64,000 nt of DNA from Nitratireductor sp. GISD-1A_MAKvit (GTDB taxonomy: Bacteria; Pseudomonadota; Alphaproteobacteria; Rhizobiales; Rhizobiaceae). The stretch's first letter is position 1. Each line of letters starts with the position of its first letter. Below the pieces are notes generated by a model. It ran no database searches. It saw only the letters and a program-made list of their open reading frames with translations, and was not told the origin of the DNA. This document shows positions 27,759 through 36,610 of the stretch, piece after piece. The stretch covers positions 447,501-511,500 of the forward strand of contig NZ_CP161920.1 of NCBI RefSeq assembly GCF_040819555.1, in the 5' to 3' direction. The translations under genes and the position numbers were made by a program.

Positions 27759-28238
27759 ATGGCACATCAGGTCAACCCGGAATCATTCGGATTCCTTGTT
27801 ACCGACGTTTATCGCCTGATGCGGGTCGCGATGGATCGCGCCATTGCGGAAGCCGGCATCGGTGTGACACCGGGTGAGGCCCGCACGCTCGTTCACGCCG
27901 CGCGCGCCGGCACCGTTCGGCAGAATGTTCTGGCCGAGCGGATGGGTGTCGAGGCCATGACCCTGAGCGGCTATATCGACCGGCTTGAAGCGCGCGGTCT
28001 GGTGCGGCGCGTCAATGACCCCTCTGACCGGCGGGCCAAGCTCGTAGAGCTGACCGATGCTGCAGACGACGTTTTGAAATCCATTGGAGAGGTCGGAACG
28101 CAGATGCGCGAGAAAGCGGCCGGCGTGCTCTCCGAAGACGAGTGGGGCCACATGCTCGGTCAGCTCAAGGTCGTTCGCGACAATCTTGCCGCCTTATCCC
28201 AGAAGCCCGGGACCGGACGGACGAAGGAACGATTATGA
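27759..28238 (+). CDS. MarR family transcriptional regulator
   Basis: This 159-residue dimeric winged-helix regulator has the wHTH around residues 45-105, with 'LAERMGVEAMTLSGYIDRLEARG' as the recognition helix region and the wing 'DRRAKLVELT'. It overlaps the drug-efflux gene by 4 bp (ATGA), so it very likely controls that pump in response to a small ligand. An inverted repeat just upstream of its start is the likely operator. Confidence 0.93.
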   Translation: MAHQVNPESFGFLVTDVYRLMRVAMDRAIAEAGIGVTPGEARTLVHAARAGTVRQNVLAERMGVEAMTLSGYIDRLEARGLVRRVNDPSDRRAKLVELTDAADDVLKSIGEVGTQMREKAAGVLSEDEWGHMLGQLKVVRDNLAALSQKPGTGRTKERL

Positions 28239-29506
28239 ACCTTCATTCCGACGCGTCTGACCGCGAGGCATCCGCTCCGTTAATGAGCGAGCGGCGCGTG
28301 AGCATTCTCGGCGCGCTTCTGGTTGCGCTCGGGCCGGTTTCCATGGCGCTCTTCACCCCGGCGATGCCCGAGATCGTGCACGCATTCGGCACGACGGAAT
28401 CGGCGGTCAAGATGACCATCTCGCTCTATTTCGCCGGTTTCGCGGTTGCGCAGCTTTTATGCGGTCCGCTTTCCGATGGCCTGGGGCGCAAGCCGGTCAC
28501 TTTCGGGTTCATTGCCATCTACATCGTGGCGAGTTTCATGGCTCTGATCGCTCCCAACATCGAAACGCTGATCGCGGCTCGTTTCATTCAGGGATTTGGC
28601 GCTGCGGTCGGGGTTGCGGTGTCGCGTGCTCTGGTTCGCGACCTCTTCACGCAGGAGAGCTCGGCCCGTATCATGAATCTGATCGGCATCATTCTTGCCA
28701 TCGGGCCCGCATTTGCTCCCACGCTTGGCGGGCTTACCATGCAGCTGGCCGGCTGGCAGGCAATCTTCGTGCTGATGCTGATTGCCGGTCTGGTGATAGC
28801 GCTGGTGATCCATTTCTTCCTCAGGGAGACGGTGGAGCGCGATCTGTCGCGCATCAGCCCCCGCGCGCTGATCCATTCCTACCGGCTGCTTCTGGGCAGC
28901 ACCTATTTCATGCTCTCAAGTCTGGTCATCGCGGGGTCTGTCGGAGCGATCTACACGCAGGCCACTGTGCTGCCATTCATTCTGATGAGTCGTGTCGGCC
29001 TCACGCCGGCCGAATTCGGCATTGGCATGCTGGCACAGTCGGGAATGTACTTCGTGGGCGCGATTGCCGCACGCTATCTGATGAGACGCATTGGGGCTGA
29101 CAGGCTCGTTCCCATCGGACTCACCGCCATCGGACTGGGAAGTGTGTCTTTGATCGTCTCGCTCACCCGGTTCGAGCCAACCTTTCTCGGTGTCATGGGA
29201 CCCGTTGGCATCTATGCGTTCGGGATTGCCTTTGTCATGCCGGCGATGATGACCGCGGGCCTTGCGCCGTTCCCACGCATAGCGGGCTCGGCCTCTTCGC
29301 TCACCGGATTTCTGCAAATGGGGACCGGGCTGGCGGGTGGAAGCCTTGCGGCGCTGATCGGCGATCCGGTTCTGGCGATGGTGCTGATCATCCCCACCCT
29401 GGGCGCGGTGGCGATCGTTTCATGGCTGATCTGGCGCAGGCTTCCAGAGCCCGCGATGGCGACCGCGTTGCGTCCCGGCCCGCCCGGCCCAATCCAGCCG
29501 GTCTAA
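28235..29506 (+). CDS. Bcr/CflA-type MFS multidrug efflux protein
   Basis: This 423-residue 12-helix major facilitator belongs to the drug:H+ antiporter-1 (Bcr/CflA) group. Motif A 'GPLSDGLGRKPV' lies after helix 2 (~residue 85), and motif C-like 'GPAFAPTLGG' is in helix 5. It is translationally coupled to the marR gene. The C-terminus has an odd short repeat 'PGPPGPIQPV', encoded by the direct repeat near 29490-29520. It is convergent with the carbonic anhydrase, 10 bp apart. The substrate is unknown. Confidence 0.92.
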   Translation: MNLHSDASDREASAPLMSERRVSILGALLVALGPVSMALFTPAMPEIVHAFGTTESAVKMTISLYFAGFAVAQLLCGPLSDGLGRKPVTFGFIAIYIVASFMALIAPNIETLIAARFIQGFGAAVGVAVSRALVRDLFTQESSARIMNLIGIILAIGPAFAPTLGGLTMQLAGWQAIFVLMLIAGLVIALVIHFFLRETVERDLSRISPRALIHSYRLLLGSTYFMLSSLVIAGSVGAIYTQATVLPFILMSRVGLTPAEFGIGMLAQSGMYFVGAIAARYLMRRIGADRLVPIGLTAIGLGSVSLIVSLTRFEPTFLGVMGPVGIYAFGIAFVMPAMMTAGLAPFPRIAGSASSLTGFLQMGTGLAGGSLAALIGDPVLAMVLIIPTLGAVAIVSWLIWRRLPEPAMATALRPGPPGPIQPV

Positions 29507-29516
29507 TCCAGCCAGT

Positions 29517-30161
29517 CTAATCCAGTTCCGGGCGCTCGAAGTCGCCAGTCTGCGGGTTCATGACCCAAAGCTCGCCGCTTGATATGTCGAACCACGCGCC
29601 GTGAAGGGAAAGCCTGCCCTTGTCTTCGAGAATTTTCACACAGGGAAAGCTGCGCAGGTTCTGCACCTGATAGCGAATGGAGATGCGCTCCAGAGCCGTC
29701 TGTCGCTCAGCCTGCGTCATGAGTGAATTGCCGGCAACCGCTTCGGCAGCCGGGGCCACAAGCCCCATCCATTTACCGATGAAGTCGCCCGGGGAAAGCG
29801 GCTCGGCGGAAGGGTTGAGGGCGGCGCTGATGCCGCCGCAGCGACCATGCCCCATCACGACGATGTGCTTCACCTTCAGGCTCTGGACCGCAAATTCGAG
29901 TGCCGCCGAGGTTCCGTGATGCCGGTCATCCGGCTCGTAGGGCGGCACGAGGTTGGCCACATTGCGCACCACGAAAAGTTCACCCGGACCACAGTCGAAA
30001 ATCGTCTCGGGCGCTGCACGGGAATCGCAGCAGGCAATCACCATGGTCTGCGGGGACTGGCCATCCTTGGCCAGCTTGCGATAGCGTTCGCTCTCGGAGC
30101 TGTAGCGGCCCGCCATGAAATTGCGGTAGCCGGAAATGAGACGGTCAGGAAGATGAGTCAT
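29517..30161 (-). CDS. Beta-class carbonic anhydrase
   Basis: This 214-residue zinc enzyme interconverts CO2 and bicarbonate. Zinc ligands are Cys44 (with Asp46 and Arg48 in 'CCDSR'), His105 and Cys108 ('VMGHGRCGG'). All beta-class catalytic residues are present and the length is standard. The start 'MTHLPDRL' at 30161 is the common N-terminus. It is downstream of pdxY on the same strand with a 73 bp gap. Confidence 0.95.
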   Translation of the reverse strand: MTHLPDRLISGYRNFMAGRYSSESERYRKLAKDGQSPQTMVIACCDSRAAPETIFDCGPGELFVVRNVANLVPPYEPDDRHHGTSAALEFAVQSLKVKHIVVMGHGRCGGISAALNPSAEPLSPGDFIGKWMGLVAPAAEAVAGNSLMTQAERQTALERISIRYQVQNLRSFPCVKILEDKGRLSLHGAWFDISSGELWVMNPQTGDFERPELD

Positions 30162-30234
30162 AAAATTTCGAATAGCGGCAAATAGCCCAGCGGGCAATCC
30201 ATTTTGTTCGGATTGGCCCCGGGGGTTGGCGCCA

Positions 30235-31113
30235 TCACGCCTTTGCGGGCTGTGACAGCTGTTCGATGTCGATCCTCATTTCGGGATGCGTCAGAATCTG
30301 CCGGTCGGTCTCCAGCATAAGCTCGTTCGAGCCACGTCCGGCAGCATTGTTCAAAACCGTGACGACCGACGCCGTTGTCTTGGCGAGTGCTTCCGCGTGG
30401 GGCTCGCCAGCCAGCAGTCGCGCGAGATAGAGAGCGGCCGTCAGGTCACCCGTTCCATTCGGAGCTTTGGGAATGCTGTCGTGGCAAGCGCGCAGTACGT
30501 CATCCCTGCCGACCAGAAGATTGGCGAGTCGTTCGGGACTGCTGGCCGGAGCGGAAGTGATCAGCATATCCCGGGGAGGGGCACTTTGCGCGGCCTCAAT
30601 CGCAGATGCCGTGCCGGTGATCTGGTGCCCGGTCAGCCATGCGAGTTCATAGCGGTTCGGCGTGGCGATGTCTGCAAGCGGCAGCAACCGGTCCCGGATG
30701 GCCACTGCGGTTTCTTCGGGAACGTAAAGTCCGTCCCTGTCTCCAAGAACCGGGTCGCAGACATAAAGCGCCTTGGCGTTGCGCGCCTTCAGCGTCTTCA
30801 CCAACCCGGCAATCGCCTCTGCCTGATCGGGAGCACCCAGATAGCCCGTCAGAACCGCCGAGACCTCGCCGAGCCACGGGGCTTTCTCAAGATCCCTGAT
30901 GAGATCTGCGAATTGCTCCCTTCCCGGAACGATGCGCGTCGCTGGCCCGTGGCCCGGATGCCAGGGCAATATGACCGTGGGGACCGCCCAGACTGGAAAG
31001 CCCAAAGCCTCAAGCGTGAAGACCGCGGCGCGATTTCCCACGCTGCCGCGCGCCACATGGCTCGAAATGACGATGACGGCACGTGCCGCTTTCTGAAGAT
31101 GCTTGCTGGTCAT
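30235..31113 (-). CDS. pdxY: Pyridoxal kinase PdxY
   Basis: This 292-residue ribokinase-fold kinase phosphorylates pyridoxal to PLP in the salvage path. Marks are the N-terminal 'VISSHVARGSVGNRA' substrate loop, 'YVCDPVLGDRDGLYV' and the catalytic anion-hole motif 'PNGTGDLTAALYLA' near residue 222, with the Asp base intact. The start at 31113 is 9 bp from the stop of a small membrane-protein gene. It is a PLP supply gene with no direct link to its neighbours. Confidence 0.93.
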   Translation of the reverse strand: MTSKHLQKAARAVIVISSHVARGSVGNRAAVFTLEALGFPVWAVPTVILPWHPGHGPATRIVPGREQFADLIRDLEKAPWLGEVSAVLTGYLGAPDQAEAIAGLVKTLKARNAKALYVCDPVLGDRDGLYVPEETAVAIRDRLLPLADIATPNRYELAWLTGHQITGTASAIEAAQSAPPRDMLITSAPASSPERLANLLVGRDDVLRACHDSIPKAPNGTGDLTAALYLARLLAGEPHAEALAKTTASVVTVLNNAAGRGSNELMLETDRQILTHPEMRIDIEQLSQPAKA

Positions 31114-31121
31114 TGTGTCCG

Positions 31122-31373
31122 TCAGTTGCCGATAATGCCGAAGACATAAAGAAGCACCCACAAAATCAGGGCGGTCAGAAAGGTTACGGCGATCGCTCTT
31201 CCAATGCGCGTTCCCCACAGCTCGATGGGGTCTTCCTTCTCCGCATCGCGGGCCGCAATGTGATTGCGCACACGGATCATCATCGAGCTGCCTTCGCTTT
31301 CGCGGTTGACGCGATCAAGGATGCGGCGTGCCTCCGCTTCCGCCTGCCTGTCCTTTTTCCGGTTCGACCCCAT
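31122..31373 (-). CDS. Small hypothetical membrane protein
   Basis: This ~83-residue protein has a charged N-terminal half ('SNRKKDRQAEAEARR') and one C-terminal transmembrane helix (last ~25 residues, 'FLTALILWVLLYVFGI'). I do not recognise a family. It ends 8 bp before pdxY on the same strand, so the two may be cotranscribed. The start is uncertain: ATGs at 31373 and 31385 are both possible and neither has a clear Shine-Dalgarno. The LemA gene is divergent. Confidence 0.65.
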   Translation of the reverse strand: MGSNRKKDRQAEAEARRILDRVNRESEGSSMMIRVRNHIAARDAEKEDPIELWGTRIGRAIAVTFLTALILWVLLYVFGIIGN

Positions 31374-31496
31374 GTGAAAACCCATTGCAGTGAATGCGTG
31401 TCGACCGTACAGCATGGAGGGACTGATCGGAATTGGTTTCCTATCAGTGGCCCATGCTCTAATTTCACCAGAGCCAATCTCCGGAGGTGTTCCTGC

Positions 31497-32129
31497 ATGT
31501 CGACCGCGAAGCGTATTGTCCCTGTTTCCCAGCGCGGCCTTTTCTCACTTCTGGTGCTGTGCCTGATCCTGCCATTTCTGGCGGGGTGTGGCTTCAACAC
31601 CATTCCGACCCGCGAAGAGCAGGCCAAGGCGGCGTGGAGCGAGGTTCTGAACCAGTACCAGCGCCGGGCGGATCTCATTCCCAACCTGGTCGAGACGGTC
31701 AAGGGTTTCGCTGCGCAGGAGCGTGAAGTTCTGGAAGGTGTCGTCGAGGCACGCGCGAAGGCCACGCAGGTGCAGATCTCACCCGAAATGCTGAGCGACC
31801 CGGAAGCTTTCAAGGCATTTCAGGAGAGCCAGGCCGGTCTGTCAGGAGCGTTGTCGCGTCTTCTTGCCGTGGTCGAGAATTACCCGGATCTGAAATCCAG
31901 CCAGAATTTTCTTGCTCTGCAGGCCCAGCTGGAAGGCACCGAAAACCGCATCGCGGTGGCGCGGAGGGACTATATCGAGGCGGTACGCCTGTACAATACG
32001 TCTCTGAAAACACTGCCCTCAATGCTGTGGGCCATGTTCTGGTTCACGGGAAATGAGCCCTATGAAACCTTCACCATATCGCAGGACAATATGGATGCGC
32101 CGGCGGTCGACTTCGGCAGCGGCGGCTAA
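31497..32129 (+). CDS. lemA: LemA family lipoprotein
   Basis: This 210-residue protein has a lipoprotein signal ('LILPFLAGC', lipobox Cys at about residue 31) and the LemA four-helix domain. Family marks are 'NQYQRRADLIPNLVETVKG' and 'ENYPDLKSSQNFLALQ'. LemA proteins are envelope proteins of unsettled function that usually neighbour TPM-domain proteins, as here: two TPM genes follow with 13 and 1 bp gaps. A strong GGAGG precedes the start. Confidence 0.93.
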   Translation: MSTAKRIVPVSQRGLFSLLVLCLILPFLAGCGFNTIPTREEQAKAAWSEVLNQYQRRADLIPNLVETVKGFAAQEREVLEGVVEARAKATQVQISPEMLSDPEAFKAFQESQAGLSGALSRLLAVVENYPDLKSSQNFLALQAQLEGTENRIAVARRDYIEAVRLYNTSLKTLPSMLWAMFWFTGNEPYETFTISQDNMDAPAVDFGSGG

Positions 32130-32142
32130 CGGAGGCTGAATC

Positions 32143-32979
32143 ATGGGGGCGGCTGTGTTGCGCGTGTTGCCTGCGCCGCGACGTCGGAGCGTCTGGCTGG
32201 TGCTTGTCGCCGGCTTCCTGGCACTCCTTTCCGTATCGGACGCCCTGGCGGCAGAGCTGCCGCGCCTCACCGGTCGCGTGGTCGACGATGCCGGCATAGT
32301 GGATGCGGCAACGGAATCCTCTCTCACCGCGCGTCTGGAGGCTTTCGAGAAGAAGTCCTCCGATCAGATCGTGGTCGCAACCATACGCAGCCTGGAGGGC
32401 GAGGCGCTTGAGCCCTTCGCCAACCGCCTGTTTCGCGCCTGGGAGCTTGGGCAGGCGGGGGAAAACAACGGTGTCCTGCTGCTGGTCGCGCTTGATGACC
32501 GCAAAATGCGCATCGAGGTGGGCTATGGGCTTGAGGGTACGCTGACAGACCTGCATTCAAAGCTGATCATTGAAAACACCATGGTACCGGCCTTCCGCGC
32601 GGGAGACTACTCCGCCGGAATTGCCGCGGCTGTTGATGACATCGTCATGGTTCTGGAAGGGAATGCTGCAGAACTGGAAGCGCGTGCCAGACGTGCGCAC
32701 GAAGACGGGGATGTCACTCCATGGCCGGTCATCCTCTTTTTCATCGTCTGGGGCACGTTCTTTTTCGGTGGTTTTGCCATGGCGTTCCTGCCGCCGATAT
32801 TCGGCCGCAAGATCGGGCCAGGGCGCTATGAATGGCTAGGCATGACAGTCAATTACAAAAAATCGAGAGGCTCGTCCGGTGGCCGGTCCTCCGGCGGCTG
32901 GTCGTCCGGCGGAGGCGGCGGTGGTTTTTCCGGGGGCGGGGGATCGTCGGGCGGCGGCGGTGCTTCGGGGAGCTGGTAG
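32143..32979 (+). CDS. TPM-domain membrane protein (YgcG-like)
   Basis: This 278-residue protein has a signal peptide (to ~residue 36, 'DALAAE') and a TPM_phosphatase domain (~40-165, 'GRVVDDAGIVDAA', 'VGYGLEGTLTD'). One transmembrane helix (~195-217) is followed by a Gly/Ser-rich low-complexity tail (from ~245). This layout is that of YgcG. The domain may have weak phosphatase activity or a role in photosystem-like repair in plants, but the bacterial role is unknown. It is the middle gene of the lemA operon. Confidence 0.9.
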   Translation: MGAAVLRVLPAPRRRSVWLVLVAGFLALLSVSDALAAELPRLTGRVVDDAGIVDAATESSLTARLEAFEKKSSDQIVVATIRSLEGEALEPFANRLFRAWELGQAGENNGVLLLVALDDRKMRIEVGYGLEGTLTDLHSKLIIENTMVPAFRAGDYSAGIAAAVDDIVMVLEGNAAELEARARRAHEDGDVTPWPVILFFIVWGTFFFGGFAMAFLPPIFGRKIGPGRYEWLGMTVNYKKSRGSSGGRSSGGWSSGGGGGGFSGGGGSSGGGGASGSW

Positions 32980-32980
32980 G

Positions 32981-33625
32981 ATGACGAGACGGGAAAAGAC
33001 GCTAACGGATGCCGACCACACGCGTATCGCCCGCGCGATCAGCGAGGCCGAGCGCAGCACATCCGGCGAGATATACTGCGTTCTTGCGCGAACCAGCGAT
33101 CCGTATCTCTATCCGGCCTGCCTGATCGTGGCGCTGGCCATTCTCATCCTCGGACCCTTTCTGGCGCTGGCGCTCAGGCACTGGTGGATCGCGATCGATC
33201 CGGTGGTTTTTGCCGTGGCGCAACTCGCCGCGTTCGGCGCTGCCGCGGCTCTTGTGATCGCGTTCGAGCGGTTGCGCGTGGCGCTGGTTCCCAAACCGTT
33301 GAAATACCGGCGTGCCCATGCCAACGCGCAAAACCAGTTTCTCGCGCACAACATCCATGTGACCGAAGGCCGGACCGGCGTGCTCATTTTTGTTTCGCTG
33401 GCGGAACGATATGTCGAAATCGTGGCCGATCACGAGATCGATGCCCGCGTTGACCAGGGTGTATGGAACGAAGGTGTTGCACTCATGCTCGGTCATGCAG
33501 GGCGAGGCACACTGACCGAAGGATTTGTCGAAACCATAGCCTATGCGGGCAAGGTGCTTTCACGTGAATTTCCCGCAAAACGGCGGAATTCCAACGAGAT
33601 TGAAGACCGTTTGACGGAAATCTGA
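32981..33625 (+). CDS. TPM-domain membrane protein (second paralogue)
   Basis: This 214-residue protein starts with a TPM-type segment ('AISEAERSTSGEIYCVLA'). Two transmembrane helices follow (~42-62 and ~68-88), then the second half of the TPM domain ('VLIFVSLAERYVEIVADHEI'). The two halves split by a hairpin of helices are typical of the third gene in lemA-TPM-TPM operons. It starts 1 bp after the upstream stop. Function is unknown. Confidence 0.9.
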   Translation: MTRREKTLTDADHTRIARAISEAERSTSGEIYCVLARTSDPYLYPACLIVALAILILGPFLALALRHWWIAIDPVVFAVAQLAAFGAAAALVIAFERLRVALVPKPLKYRRAHANAQNQFLAHNIHVTEGRTGVLIFVSLAERYVEIVADHEIDARVDQGVWNEGVALMLGHAGRGTLTEGFVETIAYAGKVLSREFPAKRRNSNEIEDRLTEI

Positions 33626-33713
33626 GTGTTTTCCTTCCATTTGTGTGTGACCGTAAAGATGAGCGGTCTAACGCTTGCGCATGTCGACCCGACGCAGCTA
33701 TGGTTAAAAAATC

Positions 33714-34220
33714 ATGAAGACGCTGACGATCGACATCAGACGAGCAGAACCGAGCGACGCAGAGGCCGTCGCAGAGGTCCATGACGCCGCGTGGCGCAGC
33801 GCCTATACGGGCATCATTCCCTATCAGGCGCTTGGGCGCATGATCGGCCGACGCGGCCCGCGCTGGTGGACAAATGCCATCCGCCGTTCCGCCACGGTTC
33901 TCGTTCTGGAAATCGGCGGCGAGATTGCCGGTTATGCCACGCTTGGCCGCAACCGTGCCCGCGAGCTTTCCCAGGAAGGCGAGATCTACGAGCTTTACCT
34001 CCGTCCCGAGTATCAGGGCATCGGCCTTGGCCGGCGCCTCTTTCAGGCCGCGCGGGACATGCTGGAAGCCCATGGGCTCAACGGGCTCGTGGTGTGGGCT
34101 CTGGAAGACAACGAGACGGCGCTGGCATTTTATGCCGGAGCAGGCGGTCGGGATATCGCCGAAGGCGTCGAGGTTTTCGAGCACAGGGCGCTGCGCAAAC
34201 TTGCCTTTGTCTGGGATTGA
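33714..34220 (+). CDS. GNAT family N-acetyltransferase
   Basis: This 168-residue acetyltransferase has motif A 'EYQGIGLGRRLFQAARDML' (~residues 98-116) binding acetyl-CoA, and motif B 'VWALEDNETALAFYAGAG'. The substrate is unknown; this branch includes RimI-like and small-molecule acetylases. It stands alone, 88 bp after the TPM operon, with its start in the AT-rich 'TTAAAAAATCATG' context. Confidence 0.9.
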   Translation: MKTLTIDIRRAEPSDAEAVAEVHDAAWRSAYTGIIPYQALGRMIGRRGPRWWTNAIRRSATVLVLEIGGEIAGYATLGRNRARELSQEGEIYELYLRPEYQGIGLGRRLFQAARDMLEAHGLNGLVVWALEDNETALAFYAGAGGRDIAEGVEVFEHRALRKLAFVWD

Positions 34221-34416
34221 GACCAGCAACTGCAGCGGATGCGCCGCAGAATCACATCAAAATTTCGCACTGCACCAATCGCTGCATTGCCATGCGGCCT
34301 TTGACGCGATAAAGCGGCAGCCATCCTCTTCCGGGCTGCTCCGTCCGGCTGACCGCATTGGTCGCCATGCCGGTCTCAGGCAGCCATAAACTGCCAGAAC
34401 AAAGGTTGCTTTCCCC

Positions 34417-34950
34417 ATGCGCATAGACGCCATCTCCACCGGTGACAATCCGCCGGAAGACGTGAATGTGATCATCGAAGTCCCGGTTGGCGGACAGCCG
34501 ATCAAATACGAGATGGACAAGAACTCCGGTACGCTGATCGTCGACCGGTTCCTCTACACGCCGATGACCTACCCGGGCAATTACGGGTTTGTGCCGCATA
34601 CGCTTTCGGATGATGGCGATCCCATCGACGTCCTGGTCTGCAACACGCGTCAGCTCATCCCCGGCTGCGTGATCAATGTGCGCCCGATCGGCGTTCTCAT
34701 CATGGAGGACAATTCCGGCCAGGACGAGAAGATCATCGCCGTCCCGTCTCCGCACCTCACGCGTCGTTATGAAAACGTCACCAACTACACGGACCTGCCG
34801 GAAATAACCCTCCAGCAGATCCAGCACTTCTTCGAACATTACAAGGATCTGGAGCCCGGCAAGTGGGTCAAGATCGGCGACTGGATGGATGCCGCGGCTG
34901 CCCGCAGGCTGATCGTTGAAGCCGTCGAGCGGGCCAAGGCCAGCAAATAG
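34417..34950 (+). CDS. ppa: Inorganic pyrophosphatase
   Basis: This 177-residue family I pyrophosphatase hydrolyses PPi and drives biosynthesis. Active-site signature '[10 protein letters not shown]' (~residues 66-75) holds the metal-binding Asps, and '[15 protein letters not shown]' and 'YPGNYGFVP' are intact. The length is normal. It is preceded by ~195 bp with no gene seen and followed by a convergent hypothetical gene. Confidence 0.97.
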   Translation: MRIDAISTGDNPPEDVNVIIEVPVGGQPIKYEMDKNSGTLIVDRFLYTPMTYPGNYGFVPHTLSDDGDPIDVLVCNTRQLIPGCVINVRPIGVLIMEDNSGQDEKIIAVPSPHLTRRYENVTNYTDLPEITLQQIQHFFEHYKDLEPGKWVKIGDWMDAAAARRLIVEAVERAKASK

Positions 34951-34974
34951 GCTCTGGCGGGACCCGGTGGCGGG

Positions 34975-35580
34975 TCAGCCGCCACCATCGCCGCCCGTTG
35001 TCATTGGCAGCATCAGGTCGCCGGCATCAACGACTGGTTGATCGGCGCCACAGGCGAAATCGAAGGCCTGCCCATCGGCGATGCGGCGGGCTTTTTCATT
35101 GGCATTTTCATTGCCGGTGGCGACCACATAGCCAACCACGCAGCCTTCGCGCGCCGAAACCTGGCCGACCTTCTCGACAACCAGAACCTCGATATTGTCG
35201 CCGTCGCCTTCACCATCATCCACGAACCAGCGGTGGATTGTCGCAAAGGGCCATTTGCGATCACCGTCGCTCATGATGCGCCATTCCACGGTGGGGCCGG
35301 TGGAATTGAAACCGGAGAAGCTTTCCCACTCCAGCTCGCCCTCGGGGGGAAAGCCGTAAAAGACCGATTCACGTGCGTCGCCATAATGGACGATCACGGG
35401 ATATCCACGCCATCCCGAACAGACCAGGTTGAGCCAGTCGCCGGGATCATCCTCTTGGGGGGCGGAAAAAACCGCGCAATTTTTGTCGGTTTCGATCTTG
35501 GTATACGCACTTTTTATCTCGACGGCGTACGCCGCACCGGCCAGTGCGGCCATCATCAATCCGGTGAATGCCAGTCGCAT
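34975..35580 (-). CDS. Hypothetical exported protein
   Basis: This ~201-residue protein has a clear signal peptide (residues 1-19, 'MMAALAGAAYA'). The mature part has 'NLVCSGWRGYPVIVHYGDARES' type aromatic-rich segments, about four cysteines and a C-terminal Gly-rich end. I do not recognise the family. The conserved look (Cys, Trp, acidic patches) suggests a periplasmic protein. It is downstream of the DUF167/YggT pair on the same strand with a 52 bp gap. Confidence 0.75.
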   Translation of the reverse strand: MRLAFTGLMMAALAGAAYAVEIKSAYTKIETDKNCAVFSAPQEDDPGDWLNLVCSGWRGYPVIVHYGDARESVFYGFPPEGELEWESFSGFNSTGPTVEWRIMSDGDRKWPFATIHRWFVDDGEGDGDNIEVLVVEKVGQVSAREGCVVGYVVATGNENANEKARRIADGQAFDFACGADQPVVDAGDLMLPMTTGGDGGG

Positions 35581-35632
35581 GGGCAAGCCTCCTCCTGTCT
35601 GTCGAGAGCATACCCTCTTTTCCATCCGGATC

Positions 35633-35959
35633 CTATTGCGTGCCGGCCAGTGCGGCGAGGCTGACCATCAGGTTATGGGGGTCACCGCGAATTTCGACCG
35701 TTTTCAGGCGGGCGGTGATGCCGGTGGTCACGGAAACGCCGCTCGCGGGCACACGCAGCGCTTTTGCAAGCAGTTTCTCGAGGGCAGCGTTTGCCTTGCC
35801 GTTTTCGGGTACCGCGCGTACGCGGGCCTTCAGATGCTCGCGACCGTCGGCAGTCTGCCCTGCACCTTCAATCGCATCACGCAAGGACCGTGGCGTAAGG
35901 CGCACGAGGAGTGTCACACCACCATCGAAGCGTTTGCAGAATGCAGGTGTCGAGGGCAC
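35633..35959 (-). CDS. DUF167 family protein (YggU-like)
   Basis: This 108-residue protein has the DUF167 pattern 'LLVRLTPRSLRDAIEG' and 'LKARVRAVPENGKANAALEKLLAKAL'. YggU-like proteins are small soluble proteins of unknown function. It uses a GTG start at 35959, 3 bp after the yggT stop; yggT-yggU is a widely conserved pair. The fit of start and spacing supports translational linkage. Confidence 0.9.
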   Translation of the reverse strand: MPSTPAFCKRFDGGVTLLVRLTPRSLRDAIEGAGQTADGREHLKARVRAVPENGKANAALEKLLAKALRVPASGVSVTTGITARLKTVEIRGDPHNLMVSLAALAGTQ

Positions 35960-35962
35960 GCG

Positions 35963-36253
35963 TCAAAGCAGGGCGGGCGCGACCGTGGTCAGGATGAACT
36001 GGCGGACGAAAAAGAGGATCAGCAACAGAATGATCGGCGAAATGTCGATGCCGCCCAGATCCGGAAGGATTCGGCGAATTGGACGCAGGGCCGGTTCCGT
36101 GACGCGGAAGAGGAAGTTGCCGACCGATCCCACGAACGGGTTTCGTGGATTGACCACGTTGAAGGCATAAAGCCAGGAAAACACGGCTGAACCGATAATC
36201 AACCACCAATAGATGTCGAGCGCCATGATGATGGTCTGAATAAGCGCGAGCAT
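35963..36253 (-). CDS. yggT: YggT family membrane protein
   Basis: This 96-residue inner-membrane protein has two hydrophobic regions. Family motif: '[27 protein letters not shown]', given here as its two ends. YggT proteins are linked to osmotic adaptation and membrane or division-site organisation. AGGAG lies 6 bases before the ATG at 36253. It is cotranscribed with the DUF167 gene. Confidence 0.9.
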   Translation of the reverse strand: MLALIQTIIMALDIYWWLIIGSAVFSWLYAFNVVNPRNPFVGSVGNFLFRVTEPALRPIRRILPDLGGIDISPIILLLILFFVRQFILTTVAPALL

Positions 36254-36513
36254 GCTGGTCTCCTGGCCCATGATTTGCGTGGCATCCGGCGGCGTGAACA
36301 CTCTGTGGCCTGCACCATTTGCCGAAGATTTGCGACATGTAGCCATTGCGCCGGGACGCGGCAAGCCTGAGGCGCGTTTTTACCGGAAGAGCCGCGTTAC
36401 GCGGCGACATCGACACTGGTTCTGCCGAGGTGCCGTGAAGCGCGGAATGCCCTCTCCGAGGGCTTCTTGACAGCACGGCGGAGGCGTTCCTAAATGCAGT
36501 CAGAAGGTGGAAC

Positions 36514-36589
<76 letters not shown>

Positions 36590-36610
36590 ACCGTCTGCTG
36601 TGTACGGCCC

